Below are positions 12,337 to 24,679 of a stretch of DNA of 64,000 bases, piece after piece. Each line of letters opens with the position of its first letter. Within the stretch, counting starts at the first letter, position 1. The notes beneath the pieces were generated by a model that saw nothing but the letters and a program-made list of their open reading frames with translations, was not told the DNA's origin and ran no database searches. The DNA is from Prorocentrum cordatum (Eukaryota > Sar > Dinophyceae > Prorocentrales > Prorocentraceae): contig CAUYUJ010003403.1 of the NCBI GenBank assembly GCA_963575745.1, forward strand, positions 123,728 to 187,727. Direction: 5' to 3'. Position numbers and translations under genes: made by a program.

Positions 12337-12599
12337 AAGGCGGGACTGGCTCAGGGGGGGGTAAACGTCGACCACTCATCGCCCATTCATCGCCGATCGG
12401 GGCTCGGGTGCCCAGCCCTGCCTAGGAACGCTCGGTCTCGCCATCGGGGGCCTGCCAACACGAGCTGTTGGCGACGTGGTGCCGGCTGCAGGCCGGTGCT
12501 TCCCGAGACCTCTGGCGTCCTCTTTCCTGGACTGGCCTTGCGTCCCGAGTCGGTCGGGGGCGGCCAAGAGGGGGTTGAGGACTGAGGGGGGTGGCTATC

Positions 12600-12650
12600 A
12601 TGGCGGATCCCAGGACTGAGGACTGAGGACTGAGGACTGAGGACATCTCC
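12600..12650 (+). repeat. Tandem decamer GGACTGAGGA-type
   Basis: Four to five copies of GACTGAGGACT-type units occur next to each other. Confidence 0.8.
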
Positions 12651-12875
12651 CCAGATTTCATGGCGCCTCTTCTTGTTTCAATGCGTCCCTGGCCCCCCCC
12701 CCCTGGGCCGCGCACGTGCCGCCGGCCATGATCCGCGCCCCCCCCTCTTGGACGCCCCTCTCTTGGCCGCCCCCGATGGTTGCAGTCCCAGGGCCTGGAA
12801 GGGGCACCCGTGAGTGAGCCGACAACATCGTCCGTCGTGTTTTCTTCACGACGTGAGGGGGCCGGCTCGCCGCAG

Positions 12876-13950
12876 AGGTGGAGGGCCTCCCAGAGCTCGA
12901 CGAGCTGCGCGCGCAGCGGGGCCTCCTGGGGAGGCCCGTGTTCCGCGCGGGGGACGAGGGCGTGGGCCCCTTCTGGGGCTACTTCGAGGCGCACGTGGAG
13001 AGGGGCAGGTGTCGTGGAGCAAGCACATTGCCAACATACAGTGGAGACACATGCCAAGAAACGCCCTGCTTGCCCCCAGGGTGCCCTGGGTTTCTTGGGT
13101 TTCGATGGTTTTGCGATGGGAAGCGCGACGTTCCCACACCAAAAAGCAATGGGCGTCCTGGGGTCTCAGGGTTGGGTTTCTTGTGGAAGGTTTCTTGTGG
13201 ACTGGCCTCCACTGTATGCCGTCGGAGGTCCGCGCGGATGTGCTGGATCAGCGCTGAGCCTCCCTTTCCCAGGCGGCGCCTTTGGCGCAGCTCCGCCTAC
13301 GTATCGCCGTTCCATGACATCCGCGCAGACCTCCAAAAGGTCATGTTGATCTCGTTTGCTGTTTCTGTGAGGCGGCTACTGGACGGGGAGGTGGCTCTCG
13401 CCTCTGCTCCCAGCATCGCTGGGGTCTTCCAGTACGAGCTGATCTTCTCTGGGAGGCACGATCGCGTGGGCTCCACGCCGATGGCGCTCAGGAAAGACGC
13501 CGGGATCGGGGCGATGAGGTTTGCTATGGCGCTCGACATCAGACTTCTGAACCTGTGCCGCGAGCAAGCCACGGCGGTGTGGACGTTTGGGCATGTCCGG
13601 CTGGACCCAAACGAGGCCGGCACCGTCCCAGGCGGTGCGAGCCTCACAGTGGAGATCCGCGACGTCGACAGTGAATTCATGGAGCTGATGGACGACGCAG
13701 TCAGGGATGTTGTCGTGAAGGTGAACGGCGAGAGGGGCGTGTTCGTCAGGCTGGGCTCGCGCACGGTGCTGCCCGTAGCTGAGCTGAGCGGCGGGCTCAG
13801 GGAGACCTTGGAGGGCACCCTGGAGGGCCGAGTGCCCAGCAACTGGACGGGTCTCCCTGCGGGCGTGGTCCACGACGCCTCCATGCTGTCTACGGCCATG
13901 CCCACGGCCCTGCTGCTCCTTCGTGACCACCGTGTTGAAGACACGGAGGC
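12876..13950 (+). CDS. M20-family amidohydrolase (allantoate/N-carbamoyl-amino-acid hydrolase-like), partial, one intron
   Basis: Exon A (about 12876-13008) ends in GYFEAHVERG, matching the YLELHIEQG box of the allantoate amidohydrolase/N-carbamoyl-L-amino-acid hydrolase group of metallopeptidase family M20. After a 363-nt GT-AG intron (13009-13371), exon B reads APSIAGVFQYELIFSG, then RVGSTPMALRKDAG (the AGTTPMxxRxDA box), WTFGHVRLDPN, VPGGASLTVEIRDVD (PGxxxxxxExRDxD) and VVHDASML (GHDA box). These enzymes hydrolyse C-N bonds in ureide or hydantoin catabolism. The N-terminal metal-binding half (about 190 residues) and the C-terminal SH-box segment are not found, so this is part of a multi-exon gene or a broken copy. 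The 3' limit is approximate and the exact substrate cannot be inferred. Confidence 0.7.
13009..13371 (+). other. Predicted GT-AG intron in the M20 gene
   Basis: Donor GGCAG|GTGTCG and acceptor TTTCTGTGAG|GCGG follow a pyrimidine-rich stretch. Splicing is phase 2 and joins HVERG to RRLLDGEVALASAP, filling the expected spacing of the family. The length is a multiple of three with no stop, so read-through is also open. An inverted-repeat element (13034-13218) lies wholly inside. Confidence 0.6.
13034..13218. mobile_element. Inverted-repeat element inside the M20 intron
   Basis: The left arm at 13034-13062 (ACATACAGTGGAG, then AAGAAAC) and the right arm at 13190-13218 (GTTTCTT, then CTCCACTGTATG) are reverse complements, apart from a divergent 9-10 nt middle. 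The element is about 185 bp. No target-site duplication is obvious. Confidence 0.6.
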
Positions 13951-14970
13951 TCCGGAGGGTGCGCCGTTGGCGGTGGACGAGGACCGGGGGCGCAATACCC
14001 GCGCTGCTCCTTTCCAGTCTGTGGGGCGTGGGAGGGCTGGGCCGCTTCCGTGCTTTCCCTTGTGTTCCTCTCCGTCCATCTCCTGCTCCTCTCTCCTCCA
14101 TCCTCCCAGCTCCACCTCCTGCTCCTCTTCATCCCCCTCGCCCCCTTCAGATGATCGGGTCTTCGTTGACATTGCAGTCGTAAGACCTGATCCTGGGGTC
14201 TTGCCTTAGACTTGTTCCAGTTGGAGTAGTGGCCGAGGCCTGGTCCCTCCGTCAGCGATGTGGGGAACGGCTTAAGGATTTCCAACCGCATCATGGAGAA
14301 GCGCACGGGGAGCAGCGGATGGCGTGTGAAGGAATCGTTGCAAATTCCTCACGCGAGCAAGGAGGGCGTGCACGACGGTGCACGACGGATACGAGCGTCA
14401 GGTGGCGACAGCGGACGAGATTCACAGGCATGGCACACACGTGCGGCGCGACGATGTGCTGATTCCGTCCATCCCCCGCGATAAGAGTGGGTTGGACGCC
14501 TGTGGTCGCAAGGAGGAGAAGACGCGCATGGAAAGCGGCAGTGGGCACAGCAAGGATAGACAATACCGAAGTCCAAACGCCTAGAGAAGTCTCCACGCCA
14601 GGCTGGGCACTGAAAGCGTGGGTGGACTTCGCCCCGCTGGACATGGAGGATGGGCATGGCCCCGTCGCCACCCCGAGTCGCACGGAACAGTAATACTGCA
14701 TGGGCGATTACAACAAACCTATCGGACTCGGCCAACCAGAGTTCATGGAGCTTCAGGGCCAGGAGCGCTTTAGCCCTGAGGATTAGCAGTCATCGTGGCA
14801 GCCGCGTTTGCGGCTGCGTCAACCATGGCTGGAGTGTCATCGAGTGCGAGGGTCCCGAGCACCACCAAAGCTAAGGAGCGGAAACATTGTAATGGCCTCC
14901 GGTCCGTGCCGCCGTTCTGGGACGCTTGCATCGTTGCAGCCGTCTGATGCCACTGCCTCCACTGCTGGTG
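13951..14970. other. No recognisable gene
   Basis: Several mid-length frames exist on both strands, but none has a recognisable motif or consistent start. Remaining exons of the M20 gene may lie here but were not identified. Confidence 0.4.
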
Positions 14971-14977
14971 CCAGAGG

Positions 14978-15185
14978 TCACGGTTTCCCCACGCAGTGCT
15001 TGCACCCGGTGCTCTGGGTCACTGTTTGGGGTCGAGTTGCCGGCAGGCGTGGCACGCGAGTGAATGCACGAGGTAAGCAGTAGGCCACGATTTCCCCACG
15101 CAGTGCTTGCACCCTGGTGCTCTTAGGTCACCTATTTGGGGTCGACTCGTCAGAAGCTGTGGCACACGTGCATGCACGATGCAGA
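14978..15185 (+). repeat. Tandem duplication of about 105 bp
   Basis: GGTCACGGTTTCCCCACGCA and the following ~85 nt recur from about 15088 with scattered changes; both copies contain CACGCAGTGCTTGCACC and TTTGGGGTCGA. The stretch to 15370 holds no recognisable gene. Confidence 0.75.
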
Positions 15186-15384
15186 GTGCGAAAGGTCAGG
15201 TCAGAATATTCGCAGGCGTGTTGGCTCAGGTTTTCCATCCTGCGTGTTTTTCTCAGCGGCGCATGCATGACCATGCAGCGTTGAACAATCCGGAGGCCGC
15301 GGCTGCCATTAGACGCTGATGTGGGCATGGTGCTTGAAAAGTCCACATGGGCATAGCAATAAAAAAGCGTTGTGATTCGACTCT

Positions 15385-16850
<1,466 letters not shown>

Positions 16851-16986
16851 TTAAGTGTTGTGAGCCTTAGCCACCGATGTCCAAACTTATTTCAAACCTT
16901 AGCGTTCATGCCCGTATTCTCATGGTGGTGACGACGGGAAGGCGCCCGCGGAACGAACAATCACAGCAGGTGCCAGCAGCACTGCG

Positions 16987-17334
16987 GTGCAGGAGGATGC
17001 AGAAGCCGAGTGCGGCCTGGCTGCGAGTCGGAGGCCGAGCGTAGGGAAGCAGAAGGCTGGACTGGCCAAGCCCATACATGAGTTGAGATGGCATCTGCGT
17101 GCCTCCCTCGTAGGGCGCCCGGAAGTGTTGCATTTCATTGCAAAACATGCTGGGTCACGGTGGGCAAGCGAGGCCGAGAAGGCATTATCGCGTCACGCAA
17201 GTAATGCGTCGAGTGCGAAGGGCCCTGGCACCACCGAGGTTAGGGCGCGGATGTTTTTGCAGCGACGAGGAGCCGCGTGGCTTCGCCGCCCTTGGCCAGC
17301 CAGAGGTCGTCGGCTTGCGCGCGGCACGCGGTGA
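16987..17334 (+). CDS. Hypothetical exon-like ORF
   Basis: The frame has no ATG at its start (GTG), so it would be an exon rather than a whole gene. It reads KQKAGLAKPIHELRWHLRAS and PEVLHFIAKHAGSRWASEAE, which have the composition of a folded helical protein. I do not recognise it. The opposite strand is also open across 17193-17884, so strand assignment is uncertain. Confidence 0.3.
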   Translation: MQEDAEAECGLAASRRPSVGKQKAGLAKPIHELRWHLRASLVGRPEVLHFIAKHAGSRWASEAEKALSRHASNASSAKGPGTTEVRARMFLQRRGAAWLRRPWPARGRRLARGTR

Positions 17335-17879
17335 CATCGCGGAGAACCAGTCCAACCTTGCCAATAGTGACAGCAGCTCCCGTAGTTGCGTCGGCAAGCT
17401 GCGCTACAACGGTGCAGCTCACGACCAAGGAGGGCGGCCAGCACAATTCCCAAATCCAAGGCGCAGCCCTTGATCGCGGAAAACCGTCGCCACGCCGGCC
17501 GCGTGCTGGGACGACGGCGACGGAACGCAGCTCCGACGATGAGCGCGCTGTTGCGACGTTGGCCTGGAGTCCAGAACAACTTCTTGCTGGACAGCGGGGC
17601 GGCTTCACAACGGCAGCCTCCGTGATCGATTTGCGCACGCCGCTGACGATGCCGAGTTCCTTGATCCTCAGGAGGTTTGTGAAGCCACTTTCGCCGCGGA
17701 GTTCGGATGGGGCGCCCGCGAGGGTACTCGTCCTATTCGGGTATGCGGTGTAGTCGGATCTATTGGTTGTTTTGCGGTCATTGCGGGTGGGTTTGCTGCC
17801 GCCGCCGTTGCGACCTGCCAAATTCGGATTGTTTCGCTTGGGTTGCTCGGTGCAGCCTTCGGCCCGGGGGGCGCGGCAA

Positions 17880-18110
17880 ACCAAATTCTGGGCACCAAAC
17901 CCTCGATGATGGCATGGCCTGGCGATTGGGCTCCCAGGCCATTCTCGCCAGTCACGATGCCGTCGCGCTGGAGGCCGCCGCTAGCATCCGAAATCTCGAG
18001 CCGTTCAAGCGTGAGCAGCGGAGGCTGCCGATGCAGGGCGACGCTCTGGCCGCGGCGCTGGTTGGCGAGTGCGTGGGGCCGCCGATCACTCCGCTTTTGG
18101 CAAAACCTTT
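17880..18110 (+). CDS. Hypothetical exon-like ORF
   Basis: Part of an open frame reading SQAILASHDAVALEAAASIR and EPFKREQRRLPMQGDALAAA, an Ala/Glu-rich helical segment that ends before a pyrimidine-rich stretch at 18105. No family is recognised, and the frame may be chance at this GC content. Confidence 0.25.
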
Positions 18111-18164
18111 TTTTTCCACGCTTCCCCTCACCTCGTCCTTCTTGTCCTTGCTCATTGTATCCTA

Positions 18165-18990
18165 GTTCCTCCTTTCCCGCTTCTTTTTTTCATTCATCCT
18201 TTGTCTTAATATTAATATTTCGTTTGCTTTCCGTCATCGTACCCCTTCTCTTTTGTCCGCCCCAGCTCGTGCCGGCTGTGCCTCGCTGGTTCAGACCTGC
18301 GACGCTTTGGGGTGGGTGTCTTCTGGGAAAGGCCGAGTGCTTCGGGCCCGGGCCAAGGTGGCGGCCTTGCAGGAACATGATCCGACGTCACTGGACGTCT
18401 AGCAAGCCCTGCCTGGGCCCTCCGATCGGGGTGGGCAAGTCCCGAGGCGCCCGCGGCCGAAGCCTGCTGGGGCATCAGGTCGTTGCTATGTTCCCGCGGT
18501 CGTGGCTTGGTTTGCACTGCCCACCGTCCGTTGATGATGAGCACCGGCGCAGCAAAAAAAAGAGCCGTTCTTCACATCCTTGGTGGCGTGGAAATGGAAG
18601 TCTTCTCCTTATGCCTCCAGGATAGCAGACAGCCGGGCGCGCCAAGCCCTTCCATCTAACCGGCTTTGGAAGTGCTTATAGATTTGCCTGGCTTGTTGGT
18701 TGTGATTTCTTGGGCTGCTTGCGCAATCCATGTTCGGCGGTCAAGTTGAGGGGCATGTTCTGGTTCTTGGAGTTCGAGTGGCTTGTGCGAGTGCGTTGGG
18801 TTTGAAGCCTGGCGACTTGTTCGGGCGGGGCCGGGGGCTTGGTTTTGCTGTTCCGGGGGTCGTGATGGCTGGTGGTTCGGATCCTAGTCCGCGCCCGCCT
18901 GTGCAAATCAGGCTGCTCCCCCCGTAGTGGCCGGCCGCAATCGATGATCCTCGGGGGCCGCCCGTGATCCTTGTGTCGAGGATGGTGGTC
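18165..18990. other. No recognisable gene
   Basis: Pyrimidine-rich stretches (18105-18260) are followed by mixed GC-rich sequence. Frames on both strands lack motifs. Confidence 0.4.
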
Positions 18991-18999
18991 CGCGGGTGG

Positions 19000-19205
19000 G
19001 GCCTCCTGGCGCGTCTTTCCTTGTTTGTTCCCTGCGAGAAGGCATTGCTGCTGTGCGCTCGGGAGAACGGGTGCGTGCTCAGGAGGTTCTTGATGATTGT
19101 CATCGTGAATGGGCCAATTTGGCTTCGGTTGGGCTGGATCGAGAAGCTGGCGCCGAGTTGCTGAGGATGGCGAGGCGCGGCGTGGAAGTTCAGATTTCGG
19201 CATGA
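19000..19205 (+). CDS. Hypothetical exon-like ORF ending at an inverted-repeat element
   Basis: The frame reads REGIAAVRSGERVRAQEVLD, then REWANLASVGLDREAGAELL and RMARRGVEVQ, a helical charged sequence. It begins after a plausible acceptor (TTCCCTGCGAG) and stops exactly where the inverted-repeat element begins at 19207. Beyond the element, a frame reads SGVQEIVRRFQLQRVIFVTS, which could be the next exon. No family is recognised. Confidence 0.35.
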
Positions 19206-19206
19206 A

Positions 19207-19399
19207 CGAAATTGGTACGGAAAGAATGGGTACAATGCCCAACATCAGTTCTTTTTTATTTTGAACCGGACTCGCTGTCCGCGCCGCCGCGGCCTGTGTC
19301 CACTTGAGACAGAGGGCCGCCTGCCCAACGGCGGCCGCTGTTGGTTTTGGACAACATTTGTTGTTGGCCATTGTGCCCATTTTTTCCGTACCCACTTCG
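19207..19399. mobile_element. Inverted-repeat element, about 193 bp
   Basis: The left arm at 19207-19247 (with GGTACGGAAAGAATGGG) and the right arm at 19362-19399 (with CCCATTTTTTCCGTACCC) are imperfect reverse complements over about 38-40 nt. There is no coding capacity, and the centre is GC-rich. This is the form of a MITE or introner-type element. Confidence 0.65.
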
Positions 19400-19465
19400 G
19401 GCGTCCAAGAGATCGTTCGGCGTTTCCAGCTGCAGAGGGTGATCTTCGTCACCAGCCTCGAACTT

Positions 19466-19553
19466 ATCCCTATCCCTAAGATTGACACGCCAAAAGGCGA
19501 TGACAGTCTTAGGGATGCGCCCTGAAAAACTAAGGGAATCCCTAAGATTGGCG
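19466..19553. repeat. Two adjacent hairpins sharing ATCCCTAAGATTG arms
   Basis: ATCCCTAAGATTG to GGCG pairs with GACAGTCTTAGGGAT (19470-19512). A second, weaker hairpin is formed by GCGCCCTG...CTAAGGGA and TCCCTAAGATTGGCGC (19516-19553). Confidence 0.55.
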
Positions 19554-19704
19554 CTCCTCGTCGACCCGGGCTTTCGCTTTCCGTTCGCTGCGGCGTCGCT
19601 TCCGGACCTCCGCGCGCCCCGTCGGCGGCGCGCAGCGGCCTGCCGCCGCAGATGCTTCCAGTGCTGCTCCCGCGGCTCCCGCCAGCGCCCCTGCTGCCCA
19701 GTGC

Positions 19705-19852
19705 CCTCCTCCTCCTCCCCCTCCTCCTCCTCCTCCTCCTCCTCCTCCTCCTCCTCCTCCTCCTCCCCCTCCTCTTCCTCCTCCTCCTCCTCCTCCGCCT
19801 CCTCCCCCTCCTCTTCCTCCTCCTCCTCCTTCTCCTCCTCCTCCTCCTGCCG
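19705..19852 (+). repeat. (CTC)n pyrimidine tract
   Basis: About 150 bp of CTC/CCT units with TTC and CCC breaks. Frames through it (poly-Leu, poly-Ser, poly-Glu opposite) are artefacts. Confidence 0.9.
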
Positions 19853-20434
19853 TGGCCGCTCTCCGCCCTCTGCGAGTGGCGGCTGCGGACGGTGGCGGCC
19901 CCCTCGAGCAGAAGCCTCGGGGCCATCTCGGCGCTGCGCTCTCGGGTGCCAGGGCCTCGGGCCAGGCCTCCCAGAAGCCTCGGTTTTCCCCGGGCTTTGA
20001 CGAAGGGCCCGGGCGGGCCCTTTCTCGTCGCCGGGGGTCCGACGCCTGCATTTCCCGCTGCTGCCTTGGGGCGGCCGTCGGTAGATGTGGCAGTGGCCGC
20101 CGCGACCTGTCGGCAACTCCGAAGCGCTGTGGCGCGCCGGCGCTGGCCCGCCCGCCCCCGTCGTTCGCCCGCCCCCGTTCTCTGCCGCTGGGATCCGACG
20201 CGTTAGTTCGAAGCGCGAGGTCTTCGCTGCCGTGGCCGCGGATTCTTCTCATTCTCGGCGTTCCCGGGCTTCCCGCGGGCAGCCTGGAGCGACTCGCGCT
20301 CTTGATGCAGATGGCTGACATTTCGTCGTTGGTCCCCTCCCGCGCCCACGTGGGCATTTCCGCGTTATCCCCGACGCTTTGCCCAGGATTCGGCCTGGTG
20401 GTGTTTTCGGGGGGCTTGGCCGTGCTTGGGTTAA

Positions 20435-20584
20435 GTCGGGCCTGTCTCTCTACAGGGGGAATATCCAAAAATAGTCAAAAATAGTCTGGGGAGTATTTCG
20501 TAAGTATTTTGCGACCATGTTGGAGTATTTTTGAGCATCGTCTATTCTTCGTCGAAGCTCTCCCTGTAGGGGGACACGCCCGAC
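20435..20584. mobile_element. TIR element family 1, copy a
   Basis: Begins GTCGGGCCTGTCTCTCTACA and ends with the reverse complement form CTGTAGGGGGACACGCCCGAC. The AT-rich middle contains AATAGTC motifs shared with copy c. There is no coding capacity. Confidence 0.8.
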
Positions 20585-20599
20585 TTGAAGCCTGGCCGT

Positions 20600-21760
20600 G
20601 CCCTGGGCCCAGGCGAGGGGGGCCCCGTGCTCCGGCCTGCGGGCGGAGGAGGGAGGCCTGCCGACCTCGGCCCGCGGCTCGGCGCTTCGGTGGGGGGCCC
20701 CCGGGCGCTGTCTCTGGAGGCAGGCCGCGCCTAGAGACGAGCGGGGGCTGGAGGAGAGGGGGGAGGTCCTGAGGTGCGAATTTTTGGAGGCTGGTGGCCC
20801 CGCGTCCACCGCCACTGGGGAGTCGAGTGAACTACAGGGCGTGCCCTTCCCCGAGGCCGGCCGTGCTCCTGGAAGAGGTGCCGTTCGCGCTCCCCGTGGG
20901 GCGCCCGGAGGTGCGGCGAGTCCACCCCGCCAGGCGGGGTGCCCAGGCGTCGCGCGGGGCGCGGCCTCCTGGTGGCCACCGCCGGGCTCTCCGCGCCGCG
21001 GCCCGCAGCGGGGCTCGGCGTGCCGCTCTTGGGTGGCTGTCTTTCTCGTTTTTTTTTGTTATTCTTCTTCCCCCCCCCTCTCTTTCTTCTTCCGCGTCCA
21101 GCGGCGCCATCGTGGTCTGCTCTTTGGCGACGGCGTTTGGCCAGTGCCAGCCGCCTGGATGTCCTCGACAGGCTGGAGTGGCCTGCGTGTCACGCGCATG
21201 CCCGTTGAGGGCGGCAGTGCTGTGCGCGCCACTGGGTTTGAGCAGGAAGTTGTCCGCGCACTGGCCAGTGCTGCGCGGCGGTTGTTCAGCGGCCATCGGC
21301 GGGAGGAGGGCTCTCTTTGCCCGAGACGGACGGCGCGCCGGCCACTCTGCGCGCTCCCTTCTGGGTGAGGCCCTTGCGGGGCCCCCGGCCTCCTCGGCCC
21401 CCGGCCCCAGAGCAGACGGCGCGGCGGGGCGCCCCCCCCGGGCGCCCTGGGCAGAAACTCCAAGGCCAAGGCTTGGTTTCGCCTGTGCTAAGAGTGAATT
21501 CAGCGTGGATTTGCGTCTTCGTTTTCCATTGTTATTTTCTTTTTTTCTGATATTCGCCGCCTTGAACCTTGAACCGCCCCGCCTTGAAGGCGGGGCAGGT
21601 TCAGGCGAGGAGGGGCGCTGCTCGCGCGGGGAAGCGCGCTCGCGCGGGCCAGGGCGCGGGGGTCGAGGGGTTGCTGTGTGCTCGGTAGCCCTGCCTGCCG
21701 CGGCCCGTGGCGCTGGCGGCAGGGGATTCCGGCGGGGAGCTTTCTGCCCTGCGCAGCTCT
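20600..21760. other. GC-rich stretch without a recognised gene
   Basis: All frames are partly open and Arg/Pro/Gly/Ala-rich. One plus frame (about 20760-20880) reads GEVLRCEFLEAGGPASTATG but has no family match I recognise. Exons between TIR elements are possible but unproven. Confidence 0.4.
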
Positions 21761-21774
21761 CCTGTGATTGTTAC

Positions 21775-21928
21775 GTCGGGCCTGTCCGTCTACAGGAGGA
21801 ACATTCGAAACTAGTAAACGATAGCCTGGGGACGATTTTCTGATTAGTTTTTGGGCATGTTTTAGAATTATATTTGGATGATTTCATATGTTTCGTCCAC
21901 GATCTGCCTGCAGGGGGACACGCCCGAT
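21775..21928. mobile_element. TIR element family 1, copy b
   Basis: The ends are GTCGGGCCTGTCCGTCTACA and GCAGGGGGACACGCCCGAT, diverged but clearly the same family. The middle is AT-rich and about 154 bp long overall. Confidence 0.8.
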
Positions 21929-22481
21929 CTAGTGTTAATGCGATCAAGCCGTCGGCTGCGATCGCGCCCGCCCTGTCGGGCGGGCGCGGCCTCCCCAGCT
22001 GGCTCCCATCTGTAGGTGGCTGAGCTTCTCTGCTTCGGGCCCCGTGACAGCAGCTGCAGCGGCGAGGGCAGAGTCTGCGCCTGCCTAATCAGGCTGGCGC
22101 CAGCCTGGCTTCTCGGCGACATCGGCCAGCCATCTAATCATGGAATTGGGCTCGCACCCAGCCCCAGGCTTGAGCGGAACGGCGTTTTGCAACTGGCAGG
22201 AGTCGTAGCGACAGCTAAACAGCGCCTGCACTGTGTACCTTCGGTCCCACTGGCCAGGGGCACAGTGTCGTGGGCAACAAGGACACGAACGGGTGGTCCC
22301 TGCTGGGGCTTGGGGCAGGACAGACCCTCCCCGGGCGCAGGCTGCGCTGCTTGGGATTGGCACTGATAGTCTGAATCGCTCGCGAGAGAAACGGACATGG
22401 CAGCTTGTAGTCTTTGATTGTGTCCTGAGGGGCAGCCGCTGCGACGTCAGCCTCCGCCGCGTCCTGGGGACCTAGCTTTAT
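21929..22481. other. Spacer between TIR copies, no recognised gene
   Basis: Mixed-composition sequence with open frames on both strands, but no motif I can name. Confidence 0.4.
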
Positions 22482-22605
22482 GTCGGGCGTGTCCCCCTAC
22501 AGGGGGATTTTCGACGGAAAATTAAAATACCCCAACAATAGTCAAACAATAGTCCAAAAGTAGTCGGGGGATTATTTTTGGAGTATCTTTTGACCTTTTT
22601 GGGGC

Positions 22606-22639
<34 letters not shown>

Positions 22640-22674
22640 CGTCGAAAATCCCCCTGTAGGGGGACACGCCCGAC
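22482..22674. mobile_element. TIR element family 1, copy c (perfect 35-nt TIRs)
   Basis: Positions 22482-22516 and 22640-22674 are exact reverse complements over 35 nt, starting GTCGGGCGTGTCCCCCTACA. A T-run of over 25 nt sits next to the right arm. Perfect arms suggest this is the youngest copy. No transposase is encoded, so it would depend on another element. Confidence 0.9.
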
Positions 22675-23200
22675 CTAAGCGCAGTGGTCCATCGGAAGTC
22701 AGGCTTCATGCTGCGACTGCTGCAGACGCGGGCAATCTTTCGTCAGATGGGCGCACGCGTGGCCAAACCGAGTGCTGGGTGCGGGCCCCGCGCTTTTGCC
22801 CCTCGTTCACACGAGACGGTGGGGTCACTGATGATGGCAGGGTCTCCATCGTCGGTGGGGGGCCCCAGCGGGAGGGCCTCAAGTCCAGCCTGGCCGTCGC
22901 TGCGGGGAACCGTCTGAAACTCACCTGGGGCACCTCCGACCTTGGCCTGGATCGGCAAGCCACCCAGAGGGGTGTCAACCCCGGTCCAACCGCATCTGAT
23001 GGCCTCGGGGGCCGAGCTGGGCAGGCCAGAACTGGCCGTGAGTCTGGACTGGCCCCAGGGGCCCTCCACAAGGCCCTGGGGCGCGCACGGGCGGCCGTTC
23101 CAGCAGGGGGGAGGCGGGGGGGCGGGGAGGAAAGGGGCGGCCGTGGAGGAGGGGGGCCGCCCTGTCGATCCAGGGATGCCCCCCCCCTTTTTTCCCGCAG

Positions 23201-23516
23201 GGGCCGCCTGTGCGCCTGCGCGGCCTCAGGAAGGCCCAGGCAGCCGCCGTCCTCCTCGCCTTGTGCGAGGGCTGCGTGGCGGCCGTAGACCTGAGGACCA
23301 GGCGTGGCCTGGTGGCGCCTGGCAGGGAGGTGCACGCCGCAGGCTGGCGCGGCCCGGCCTCGCGCTTCCTCCCCCGGGGGCCACGGCCCTCCCGACCAGA
23401 GGGGCCGCCAGAGGGCCCCCTGGAGAGCCTCGGCGAGCGCCAGCCGGGAGGGGCGGGATCGCTGGGGCGCATCGCTCGAGGCCGGGAACTCTCCCTGCCG
23501 AAGGCCTCTGGCCAGT
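23201..23516 (+). CDS. Hypothetical exon-like ORF after a strong acceptor
   Basis: The frame opens immediately after CCCCCCCCCTTTTTTCCCGCAG, a textbook 3' splice site. It reads RLRGLRKAQAAAVLLALCEG and AVDLRTRRGLVAPGREVHAA, then becomes Pro/Arg-rich and stops at 23518. No family is recognised. Confidence 0.35.
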
Positions 23517-23519
23517 GAG

Positions 23520-24280
23520 GATTGGGCCTGCGCCCAAGCCAGCGCTCGGCTCCGTCCCTCGCGAGACGTCTCACCTCGGGGGGGGGGGGGATAAGCAAGC
23601 GGAGAGATGTGCTCGCCAGTGTCAGTGGTGAGCGTGTGTGATGTGACCATGTTCCACCCGATTCGATTCAAAGACGAAATGACAGCCGAGATCGGTCCGA
23701 AGCACTTCCTCCAAGTACCCCGGGGGCCCAGCCGCTCCATGATTGTGTCCACGCAGCCGTGAACAAACTGGGGGAGGTCCTTGCATCCCAAACCCAACAT
23801 CTGGCGGCTAGCGGCCAAGTGGCTTCAAACGTGGAATCATACATGATGTCTTTCTCTGCGTGCACGTGTAAAGCGAAGCCAGACCTTGTTTGGTCCCTAC
23901 AAGTTCTCCCGAGAAGGATCAGATCTTTGAACCCAACAACACCAGCACCGCGGCCCGCGGACGGATGGACCCCAGTGCGCCACAAAACTCGCGCCTTCAA
24001 GCCACTGGCCCTCCTGAGGTCCTTGCGATTACCCCTTCTGCCCAACGCGATCCCAAGACGCTTATGTTCAATGGTTGAGTGTGCACCTCTTCCAGCAAAC
24101 GTGTCGTGGCTTGAACTACGAGCGCTCTGAAACGGCTTAAGCTTGAGCTAGCAGGCCCTCGCCTTCGCGGAACTCGCCGCTCTGGCAGATGACGCCAAGT
24201 CGCAGATTTGTAAGTTTGGATGAAGAGCCTAAACATGCGGGTGTATCATTGGCGAAAGCCACGGAGGAGCTAGGAGGATG
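23520..24280. other. No recognisable gene
   Basis: Short frames only. No repeats or motifs of note. Confidence 0.4.
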
Positions 24281-24282
24281 GA

Positions 24283-24672
<390 letters not shown>

Positions 24673-24679
24673 GTCTCGA

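Noticed and set aside
17240-17884. 214-residue minus-strand ORF
   Set aside because: It is open because of GC content. The plus strand is equally open and neither gives a recognisable motif, so no gene was called on this strand.
20435-22674. Target-site duplications for TIR family 1
   Set aside because: Flanks such as TTAA/TTGA, TTAC/CTAG and TTAT/CTAA are suggestive but not identical in any copy.
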